From the NCBI RefSeq assembly GCF_029433105.1, contig NZ_JARNTW010000004.1, positions 124,001-188,000 of the forward strand: 64,000 nt of DNA, written 5' to 3'. Source of the stretch: Runella sp. MFBS21 (lineage in GTDB: Bacteria; Bacteroidota; Bacteroidia; Cytophagales; Spirosomataceae). The translations under genes and the position numbers were made by a program. Every line of letters starts with the position of its first letter. Position 1 is the first letter of the stretch. Shown piece after piece: positions 1 through 6,139 of this stretch. Under the pieces are notes generated by a model. The model was not told the DNA's origin and ran no database searches. It worked only from the letters and a program-made list of their open reading frames with translations.

Positions 1-95
1 TGCGGTAACGGTGTTTTTGAGCATTTTTTTAGGGGTGAAAGTTTGTAAAAATGACTGAAAATGAGTATTTTTATGTATTGAAATCGGGTATAGTT

Positions 96-311
96 CTAGT
101 TTATTCTTTCTTCTAAGAAATCCCTTATAGCTCTAAAATGCTGTAAGGCCAATCCCTTTTTTGTTTTACCAAACCTGAGAATGCAAGCCCAGTTGGGATA
201 GGATGCACCTATCGACACAGCTTTCTCACAAACTTCTACCCGTTGGTACTGCTTTTCGATTTTCTGACAGAGTTGTTCTGCCCATTCGCGGCTTTCGGTG
301 GTAGTCTTCAT
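96..311 (-). CDS. Small hypothetical protein, translationally coupled to the upstream zinc-finger-like gene
   Basis: I do not recognise a family for this 71-residue protein. It is charged, with no signal peptide or membrane segment, and has two helical-looking halves around a short segment containing ASYPNWACILRFG. An open frame extends 9 codons further upstream, but I chose the internal ATG because it overlaps the stop codon of the preceding gene as ATGA, the usual arrangement for translational coupling. That overlap is also the best evidence that the gene is real. It may act together with its upstream partner, but no function can be assigned. Confidence 0.5.
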   Translation of the reverse strand: MKTTTESREWAEQLCQKIEKQYQRVEVCEKAVSIGASYPNWACILRFGKTKKGLALQHFRAIRDFLEERIN

Positions 312-619
312 TGTTGTCTCAAACGGTTGGTTTGGCATTTGGTGGGTCCGTGGCCATTGTAGGCATAGAGGTTGGGAAAGGTTCGGTCACATCCCTTGCA
401 ATGGATACCCTCATTGATAGAGGGAGCGTTTTGGCTTTTCTGCGTGAAGTACCATTCAATCCAGTCGAGGGGAGCTACGGAGGCTTGGTTGGCGAAATTG
501 GGGATTCGAAGCAGGGCAGTTCGTTGGGCATGGGCATTGCCTCGTGCGGCCAATCCTTCTTCTACTATACTAGCTAAGTTTTGTAAGGCTTGTTCTCGTT
601 CTTTGGTAGCAAGTGTCAT
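308..619 (-). CDS. Small protein with C-terminal CCHC zinc-finger-like motif
   Basis: This 103-residue protein has a helical N-terminal half and a C-terminal motif C-x2-C-x12-H-x4-C (CKGC...GHGPTKC, roughly residues 76-97). It includes an aromatic residue after the second cysteine, as in classical zinc fingers. The spacing suggests a single bound zinc and a possible nucleic-acid or protein contact; this is inference, because I do not recognise the family. Its stop codon overlaps the next gene's ATG (ATGA), so the two are probably co-translated. Nothing resembling a toxin, nuclease or phage gene lies beside it. A plus-strand frame also crosses this region but lacks such motifs. Confidence 0.5.
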   Translation of the reverse strand: MTLATKEREQALQNLASIVEEGLAARGNAHAQRTALLRIPNFANQASVAPLDWIEWYFTQKSQNAPSINEGIHCKGCDRTFPNLYAYNGHGPTKCQTNRLRQQ

Positions 620-704
620 GGTTTTTGCAGGATTAAAGATAGGGCAGGATTCTGCCTAGCTAAGTAGGTAGCTAGTACCTGAGCAATACACGAATAAATA
701 GTAC

Positions 705-1016
705 TTACGGGGTATGAACAGTATGAACTTCTGAGGCTTTGATGAAGTCCAAAGTGGTTTTGATTTGTGGGTGAGCTTGAAATTGACCCACAAAATCGTC
801 AAAATCGCTATAATTAGAGTGGGGAACTAGTGGAATGATATGCTCAAAGACCATCAGATTTACGTAAAACCATTTTCTGAGAGGGCAAATATCGACCCAC
901 AAATACATCTCAAATGGTTCCCACTTGGGGATACTAAAAATACAGTGAATAAGGCTTTCTCCTGCCACAATGTCTTCCCCTCCTAGCTCTGCCAAAAACT
1001 TTGTAAATTCATTCAT
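705..1016 (-). CDS. Hypothetical protein, about 103 residues
   Basis: This is an unrecognised acidic, aromatic-rich cytosolic protein. The open frame could begin 40 codons further upstream, but that extension is poor in charged residues and hydrophobic in a non-signal-like way. I therefore start at the internal ATG giving MNEFTKFLAELGGEDIV. The centre (PKWEPFEMYLWVDICPLRKWF) looks like beta strands with conserved-type tryptophans. There is no membrane segment, signal peptide or catalytic motif. It stands alone on the minus strand, with about 200 bp of apparently empty sequence upstream. No function is proposed. Confidence 0.4.
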   Translation of the reverse strand: MNEFTKFLAELGGEDIVAGESLIHCIFSIPKWEPFEMYLWVDICPLRKWFYVNLMVFEHIIPLVPHSNYSDFDDFVGQFQAHPQIKTTLDFIKASEVHTVHTP

Positions 1017-1213
1017 TTTAGGTATTGGTTTATGGTGAAAAAAGCGTGTTGGATTAATAAAAGAACAATGGAATCCAAGTGAGGCAGCAATAGTAAAAGG
1101 GAAATCCAAGGCTAAAAACGCCGATGAAAGGGGCAAAAAGGAGAATCCAGAAAAGTACTGGATACGACCAATGATGCTTGGGAGTTTCGGAGGTAGGGGC
1201 GATTTTCATAGAG

Positions 1214-1438
1214 TTAAATATGACGGTTTACTTCGTTTTCAATAAAGTCTATTTCTCTTGGAAGAGCTTCTTTTTTTCGCCCGATTAGGCTTTCGAACCT
1301 GACGTCGGATTTGTATCCATTTATTTTCCTAAAAAGAGCTCTTATCTCTTTCTTAGCCATCATAGGCAATCCTTTATACCTATCTATTAGCTCAGTTGGT
1401 AAAGAAATCATATGTTTGCCGTTTACTAAAAAAAACAT
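1214..1438 (-). CDS. Small basic hypothetical protein divergent from the XRE regulator
   Basis: This 74-residue lysine- and arginine-rich protein is predicted to be cytosolic. Its second half is helical (RALFRKINGYKSDVRFES...). It is transcribed away from the XRE-type regulator gene, and the 127 bp between the two start codons must contain both promoters. That arrangement is typical of a regulator next to a gene it controls, but no family is recognised and regulation is inference. The reading frame is short enough that a chance ORF cannot be excluded. Confidence 0.35.
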   Translation of the reverse strand: MFFLVNGKHMISLPTELIDRYKGLPMMAKKEIRALFRKINGYKSDVRFESLIGRKKEALPREIDFIENEVNRHI

Positions 1439-1565
1439 CCTTTTATGTATATCATACTACAAAATAGTTGTAAAATGGCTATATTGTAGCGATTTGGTTT
1501 CAAAGTAAACTAAATAAATGAACTAAGTCAACTATAATAAGGAATAATTTTAAAAATAGTACATT

Positions 1566-1988
1566 ATGATAATGAACATTCATCCTATTGGCCTGACCCT
1601 TAGAGAGATAGCCAATGAAAAAAAAATCCGTATAAAGGATATAGCAAGCGCAAAAGGGATTTCAAAGCAAGCGGTCTCAAATGTCTGGAAAAGAGACTCT
1701 ATAAGGTTGTCTGAATTGGAGGTGTGGGCTAAGATTTTGGGTGTAACTCCAGAGGAGATTATAGACCGTTCTCGCAAGATTGGTACACTAAATAATGTAC
1801 AAAAAGAAAGTGTTCAGTCAACTAAAGAAGATGTACAAATTTCTAGGGGGACTTTTAATGATGACCTATATGGGTTAATAAATCAAATACAAGTGAAGCA
1901 CTCAAAGGAGTTATCTGAAAAAGATAAAGAGATTCAGTATTTACGAGAACAACTTCGGGTTGCAAACGAGAACTTGGGAAAGCACTAG
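1566..1988 (+). CDS. XRE/Cro-type helix-turn-helix protein with C-terminal coiled coil
   Basis: This is a probable DNA-binding regulator of 140 residues. Residues about 9-65 form an XRE/Cro-like helix-turn-helix (LREIANEKKIRIKDIASAKG, then ISKQAVSNVWKRDSIRLSEL), ending in the family-typical pattern LGVTPEEII. A polar linker follows. The last 35 residues (SKELSEKDKEIQYLREQLRV) form a heptad-like coiled coil suited to dimerisation. An alternative ATG two codons downstream is equally possible. It is divergent from a small unknown gene and is followed immediately by inverted repeats and a strong terminator. Prophage-type repressors have similar architecture, but no phage genes are visible nearby. 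Confidence 0.75.
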   Translation: MIMNIHPIGLTLREIANEKKIRIKDIASAKGISKQAVSNVWKRDSIRLSELEVWAKILGVTPEEIIDRSRKIGTLNNVQKESVQSTKEDVQISRGTFNDDLYGLINQIQVKHSKELSEKDKEIQYLREQLRVANENLGKH

Positions 1989-1989
1989 C

Positions 1990-2145
1990 CAAGTAAGAAA
2001 AGTCTGTGTGAGTTTTTTTTTGATTAAAATTTACTCGCATTCTTACTTGTCGTTTTGGGTTTATAAACCTAATGCAGACAAAATCAGGAAGTTACGCAGT
2101 AAAAAGTGTGGCGGCCCTGGGTACTCAAAAAGTCGTAAGACGCAT
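1990..2145 (+). ncRNA. Candidate structured RNA or 3' UTR between XRE gene and terminator
   Basis: Directly after the XRE stop codon, CAAGTAAGAA (1990-1999) pairs with TTCTTACTTG (2040-2049). Inside it, TGTGAG (2007-2012) pairs with CTCGCA (2034-2039), giving a 16-bp helix with a 7-nt bulge. A GGTTTA/TAAACC palindrome (2058-2069) and a GTC-GTAA-GAC hairpin with a GNRA loop (2132-2141) follow before the terminator. No protein frame covers the segment. It could be a 3' UTR-derived small RNA or a free-standing one. The family is not recognised, and a vague likeness of its middle part to 5S rRNA is too weak to use. Confidence 0.25.
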
Positions 2146-2181
2146 GGCTCGAAGTTTTTACTTCGAGCCTTTTTTGTTTTT
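2146..2181 (+). terminator. Strong rho-independent terminator
   Basis: GGCTCGAAG pairs perfectly with CTTCGAGCC around a 6-nt loop and is followed by TTTTTTGTTTTT. It ends the transcript of the XRE gene and/or the candidate structured RNA. Confidence 0.85.
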
Positions 2182-2219
2182 AACTAATTTTAATCCCGAA
2201 ATACGGATAAGCTGTATCA

Positions 2220-2777
2220 CTAAAAAATAGGCCTCCTTTTAGAATGGGAATAGTTTAGCTGGTATTGCTTAGGAGTAACACCAAAGTGCTTCAGAAACAT
2301 TTTAATGAACTTTATAGGTTGAGAATAGCCCACCATACTCGAAACTGCGCTTACGGGCAATCCTTGAAGAAGTTGAATAGAGGCATATTTCATCTTTTTA
2401 TTCATGTAATACTCATAAAAAGGGCTGCCATACATCTTCTTGAAATGTAATTTAAAGGTAGGTACTTTTAATCCTAAATGATTTGCTACTTCACTGATTT
2501 CGGGGATAATTCCTTTCGATAGGTAGTCATCGATGAAAATATCAATGCTCCGAAGACTAATACTGTTTTCGGAAATTTTATTATTGCTACTCAAGTTTGT
2601 TTGTACTGACGTTTCGTTTATCTCATTAGAATCTTCTTTATGAGTTGGCTGAATTATAAAAAAAACTTCTGATTGAATCAGAGCAGATACTACTTTCTCT
2701 ATGTCAGTTTGGCTAATAAAAAAATTTACATAAGAAGGTAGGATAGTTGGATTGATAGTAGGGCTGAATTTTGTCAT
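2220..2777 (-). CDS. AraC/XylS-family transcriptional regulator
   Basis: This 185-residue regulator has its AraC DNA-binding domain in the C-terminal half. The first helix-turn-helix lies at about residues 95-125 (ISEVANHLGLKVPTFKLHFK). The second, at about 140-180 (VSAVSSMVGYSQPIKFIKMF then HFGVTPKQYQ), matches the family pattern GYS...F...F...G.TP..Y. The N-terminal 75 residues are short and resemble no known ligand-binding domain, with a Ser/Asn-rich linker at about 60-75. The protein is much shorter than typical AraC members (about 290) and may sense nothing directly. It is monocistronic, with a long empty region behind its start. Confidence 0.8.
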   Translation of the reverse strand: MTKFSPTINPTILPSYVNFFISQTDIEKVVSALIQSEVFFIIQPTHKEDSNEINETSVQTNLSSNNKISENSISLRSIDIFIDDYLSKGIIPEISEVANHLGLKVPTFKLHFKKMYGSPFYEYYMNKKMKYASIQLLQGLPVSAVSSMVGYSQPIKFIKMFLKHFGVTPKQYQLNYSHSKRRPIF

Positions 2778-3207
2778 GATATTTGGAAGTTAGATGGCTT
2801 TGTGTATAATTTAATATACTTTGGCGATTTCAAAAATTATACAAATTTTATGAATATTATGCTTGTTGGATATATTAGGTTGAAAAATGGATATATTCTA
2901 TGGGATATTTGTATGATTATACTGAAAATAGTAATTAAAAATAAATTGTAATATTGCAGTGATTATATTTGAAAGAAGTAGTCAGTTCGAGTTTTGTGCT
3001 CTCTTATCACTACTTGTACTTTGATTGATTCGTTGATTAAGGATGTATAAATGAAAAGTATACCGATGATTTATTTTTTATGTAAAATATTTTAAAATTA
3101 AATTTTGGTATATTTTATCGATAAAATAGTAAAGATTGGTATAAAAACAAAATAGTTAAAAAAATAAAATATAGCTTTAAAGATTATTTGAAATTAGGCG
3201 GAGATAT

Positions 3208-3396
3208 ATGGTGTTAATTCCAACAATGAAAGATAAGAATATATGGTTTGTTGATGAGTATAGTGTAAGTCTTTTCTCTTTTAACTATAAAAAAAGATGC
3301 GCAAGGAGATTGAACTAAAACTTACAGAAATACAATACTGATTTAGATAGCCTTGCACAGAGAGTTAAAAGCCAAGTCAAGTCAAGACAGAGGTAG
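3208..3396 (+). pseudogene. Possible decayed coding sequence with in-frame stop
   Basis: One frame reads from an ATG through about 36 sense codons to TAA. It then continues in the same frame with a helix-like segment (NLQKYNTDLDSLAQRVKSQV) to a TAG. The second part looks protein-like, amphipathic and lysine/glutamine-rich, which suggests a gene interrupted by a nonsense mutation. The family is unknown, and chance cannot be excluded at this length. Confidence 0.2.
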
Positions 3397-3399
3397 CTA

Positions 3400-3555
3400 A
3401 TGGTTAGCTTAAAAAACTTGAGGCATAATGATTTTAGAGCCTTATTTACTGAAGGTAGGATTGATATTAGTGTATTGTATCTTAGCCATACACCAAAATT
3501 TGACTGGTGGCATGAGCATAGAGATAGCTGCTATTATTCAAAGAAAGTTGTGTAA
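3400..3555 (+). CDS. Short ORF of 51 residues, possible gene fragment
   Basis: ATG begins a 51-codon frame whose product contains NDFRALFTEGRIDISVLYL and KFDWWHEHRDSCYY. The composition, rich in aromatic and charged residues, is more protein-like than the surrounding AT-rich DNA would give by chance. It follows 3 bases after the relic frame and could be a further piece of the same decayed gene after a frameshift. No family is recognised. Confidence 0.2.
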   Translation: MVSLKNLRHNDFRALFTEGRIDISVLYLSHTPKFDWWHEHRDSCYYSKKVV

Positions 3556-3769
3556 TACTTCAGATGCGAATCGGCGTGGAGATAAGTTTGCTATTGAGGG
3601 TAGTAGAAAAATCTTTCAGTTGGAATGCCACGGGTAGTGTAATAGTGAATAAAGGGTATTCCTTAAGTAGAATTAAATAAATAATGTAAGTTTGTCCCTT
3701 GATTATCAGAAGATTAAAAACGGTGATTTACCATACTTTGAAAATAACTTTAATAATTTACTCGTGTTT

Positions 3770-4456
3770 ATGAACATCTTATTGATTGAAGACGACTCTT
3801 CGCACTCTCTACAGATAGAGGCAATGCTTTCAAAATTGGACTATAACATGATAGGGGTTGCTAAAAATTTTGAAGAAGCTATAGACATAATAAATCTTAC
3901 TAGTATTGACTTAGTCTTATTAGATGTAGGGGCGAAGGGAGACAAAAGAGCTCTGGAAACAATAGCTTTACTATCGCCGCATCTTATTCCTATTGTATTA
4001 ACACCAACTTACGACACCCAAGAACTATATGATAAAGTAAAAAAGTTAGATAATGTTTTTTATCTCGTGAAGCCTTTTCATATACATACCCTTGATAATA
4101 GCATAAGACTTTTGAAGCGTAAAACGGAAATAAATACTGAGTTTATACGAGGTGGGGTAAGAAGCGAAATTATTGCTTTGAAAAATATTTTATATATTGA
4201 GGTAGAGCGGACCTATTCCTTTATTCAGACTGAAAATCGCCGATATGCTTTCAAGAAATCATTGACTCTGTTAAAGAAGCAAATACCAGTGGGCGCATTT
4301 ATTCAAATTCATCGTAGTTTTTTGGTGAACAAAAAATACATCAAAAGGATAGATATTGAACGTAGTATGGTAGAACTAGAAGGAGGTGTCATTTTGCCAA
4401 TGAGCCGCAGGGTAAAACATTTGTTGATTTCTAAAGACATTAAAGATATTGGATGA
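3770..4456 (+). CDS. LytTR-family response regulator (orphan)
   Basis: This 228-residue response regulator has a receiver domain at residues 1-120: acidic pocket EDD at 7-9, probable phospho-acceptor Asp52 in LVLLDVG, and the conserved Lys in YLVKPF. A LytTR DNA-binding domain occupies about 128-225 (NILYIEVERTYSFIQT, IQIHRSFLVNKKYI). The frame is open upstream to a TTG, but the receiver fold begins exactly at MNILLIEDD, so I use this ATG. In this family the kinase is usually encoded alongside; here none is present, so the partner must lie elsewhere. Low G+C and empty flanks suggest accessory status. Confidence 0.85.
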   Translation: MNILLIEDDSSHSLQIEAMLSKLDYNMIGVAKNFEEAIDIINLTSIDLVLLDVGAKGDKRALETIALLSPHLIPIVLTPTYDTQELYDKVKKLDNVFYLVKPFHIHTLDNSIRLLKRKTEINTEFIRGGVRSEIIALKNILYIEVERTYSFIQTENRRYAFKKSLTLLKKQIPVGAFIQIHRSFLVNKKYIKRIDIERSMVELEGGVILPMSRRVKHLLISKDIKDIG

Positions 4457-5045
4457 TTGAATTTGCGAATGAATTATATTATTGTTTTTCATTTATTAGT
4501 AAGGTGAATGTTTTTTGAATTATAATTTCGTTGTAATGAAAGAAGGAAGTATAATTTTTTGTTTTTAATATACTAAAAAAATGTAATTTTAATATTGAAA
4601 AGTCATCGTAGGTTTATTTTTTACAAAGAAGGATATTAATTGAAGTAATAGGATATTAAATTTAAAAATAATTTTTTGTTGACATATATTAGTGTAATTG
4701 TGAATATTTTAAAAGTTTTTACCCTAAAATATATCTTTTGTAATATTTTTTAAAAACTCTATAAGGACTGTTTATTAGTGATCAATTCAATGGAGTTCTA
4801 ATTTGTATGTGCTATGGGTTATTATGAAGCTGTGTGGGGCTACAACTTTACAAACAAGTCTAGTTTTTATCGGTACTTAAGGAGTTATAAAAATACAACC
4901 AAATTCACCTAAAATAGGGAGCTGCCTAAAGTCCCACCATTCCATTATTGAAAATGAGAGACAAGTGAGAGAGAAATAGGTCTACTTACAGCAGTGTTGT
5001 AGCAGTACCCCCTTGATTATTCTTGGTAGATTAATAGTATCAGCC
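4457..5045. other. AT-rich intergenic region with AraC-like relic
   Basis: This stretch of nearly 600 bp holds no intact gene. The left half is very AT-rich. The right half is less so and ends at a strong hairpin terminator, so something may be transcribed here, but no ORF over 40 codons or known RNA was recognised. A short AraC-like frame is listed separately. Confidence 0.5.
4814..4912 (+). pseudogene. Possible relic of an AraC-type regulator C-terminus
   Basis: A 32-codon frame reads EAVWGYNFTNKSSFYRYLRS then YKNTTKFT. This resembles the second helix-turn-helix of AraC-family proteins (GYNFTNKSSFYRYFKK...TTPSEY). An in-frame stop lies five codons upstream and no first helix-turn-helix precedes it. 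If the resemblance is meaningful, this is the tail of a deleted regulator gene; at 32 residues it may be coincidence. Confidence 0.25.
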
Positions 5046-5080
5046 AAAAAAGCAGAAGACGCTATATCTTCTGCTTTTTT
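5046..5080. terminator. Perfect 14-bp bidirectional terminator
   Basis: AAAAAAGCAGAAGA and its exact complement TCTTCTGCTTTTTT flank a 7-nt loop, so it can terminate in both directions. It stands 60 bp before the PorP/SprF-like gene and closes whatever is transcribed from the gene-poor region upstream. Confidence 0.85.
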
Positions 5081-5140
5081 GTTGGGTTTGGCAAGATTCA
5101 TGCTGTCTTTTGCGTTGTTAAACGAGCCAAACAGTTTATT

Positions 5141-6055
5141 ATGAAAAAAATGTATTCACTCTTTTCCTTTGTACGTCTCTTTTTGCTCCTTGTAGTTTTA
5201 TTGAACGGATATAGAAGCTATGCCCAACGAGAAGTGCAGTATTCCCAATACCTCGTCAATCCACTTGCCATCAATCCTGCGGCCACCGGTGTTCGCGAAA
5301 ATTTTTACTTCAATGCGGTTTTGCGTCGTCAGTTTATAGCGGGAGTACAGGGGCTTCCTGTGACTCAATCCTTTGCCATGGATGGAAGCCTCGCCAATGG
5401 TAAAGTAGGCTTAGGACTACTGGGCCTAAACGACCGCGTCGCAGTCAATACGGCGGTGTTTGGAAGTATTTCTTACATCTTTAAAATATCAGAAGAGCAA
5501 AAAATTTCGATTGGAGGCTTAGGAGGTATCAATGTCTTACCTACGCGCAACGCCATCAATACAGGAGGAAGCCTCAATAAAGCACTCGCTAGTGCGGGTG
5601 TCGGAATTTATTATGAAGATGAGGTGTTTTTTGGAGGAGTCTCTATGCCTGAAATACTCAAACAACAATACGGCTACAATAACACAAGTGGATTACTTAA
5701 CTATCAACGACCCTTGTTTGTACAGTTAGGGATGAAGACAGACTTGGTAGAAGAACTGGATTTTAGACCTTCTATCGTTTTGACAAAACCTGAAAATGGC
5801 AAAATACGTACTGATTTGAATGCTTTGGCACATTATAAAAGTAGAATTTTGGCAGGGCTTTCGGTTCGCATAGGTACTACTACTTATATACAAGGACTGC
5901 TAGGGTTTGACATTTCGAAGAACATTCGGGTGGGTTACACCTATAATTCTCGCCGTGTAGAAGATTTTAACGGTACTTCTAATAATATTCCTGGAGCAGG
6001 AAAAGGAATTCATGAAATTGTTTTTACACTTCAACCCAATCCACGTGTAGATTAG
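5141..6055 (+). CDS. PorP/SprF-family outer membrane protein
   Basis: This 304-residue protein has a signal peptide (hydrophobic residues 11-22, cleavage after SYAQ near 29). The mature start, QREVQYSQYLVNPLAINPAA, is the hallmark of the PorP/SprF family. Alternating beta strands of a small barrel follow. Family members anchor substrates or motility components of the Bacteroidota type IX secretion/gliding machinery, often beside a large adhesin. No adhesin or other T9SS gene lies here, so this is probably one of several stand-alone paralogues. It lies between a terminator and the sucA promoter and appears monocistronic. Confidence 0.85.
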   Translation: MKKMYSLFSFVRLFLLLVVLLNGYRSYAQREVQYSQYLVNPLAINPAATGVRENFYFNAVLRRQFIAGVQGLPVTQSFAMDGSLANGKVGLGLLGLNDRVAVNTAVFGSISYIFKISEEQKISIGGLGGINVLPTRNAINTGGSLNKALASAGVGIYYEDEVFFGGVSMPEILKQQYGYNNTSGLLNYQRPLFVQLGMKTDLVEELDFRPSIVLTKPENGKIRTDLNALAHYKSRILAGLSVRIGTTTYIQGLLGFDISKNIRVGYTYNSRRVEDFNGTSNNIPGAGKGIHEIVFTLQPNPRVD

Positions 6056-6079
6056 TTTTTTGCTAAAACTATACGATTT

Positions 6080-6113
6080 TTGCAATTTTTTACAAATACA
6101 TAAGCTAACTTTG
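6080..6113 (+). promoter_or_regulatory. Probable promoter of sucA
   Basis: TTG (6080-6082) and TAACTTTG (6106-6113) are separated by 23 bp. The -7 element matches the Bacteroidota consensus TAnnTTTG exactly, while the spacing is longer than the 19-20 bp seen at other promoters in this window. The predicted start is about 20 nt before the sucA ATG. Confidence 0.5.
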
Positions 6114-6139
6114 CCCGACTGAATCTAAGTGGTTTTCAA

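Larger units (their letters stand above)
2778..3769. other. AT-rich gene-poor region
   Basis: This stretch of about 1 kb lies between the divergent AraC and LytTR genes. Apart from the short relic-like frames listed separately, it has no convincing gene. A TATATTTG (2964-2971) resembles the -7 element of a Bacteroidota promoter but has no well-spaced TTG. A longer plus-strand frame at 3428-3637 lacks any protein-like signature. Confidence 0.5.

Noticed and set aside
311-659. Plus-strand frames opposite the zinc-finger-like gene
   Set aside because: No recognisable domains, and the minus-strand pair has an ATGA junction and a CCHC motif.
2075-2145. Possible 5S rRNA remnant
   Set aside because: Only short stretches (GAAGTTA, GGTACT) resemble 5S rRNA; helix I/II partners and the conserved loop sequences are missing.
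3428-3637. 69-codon plus-strand frame
   Set aside because: No protein-like pattern; it overlaps a shorter frame with more convincing composition.
3692-3769. Longer N-terminus of the LytTR regulator from TTG
   Set aside because: The receiver domain starts precisely at the internal ATG; the extension is not family-like.
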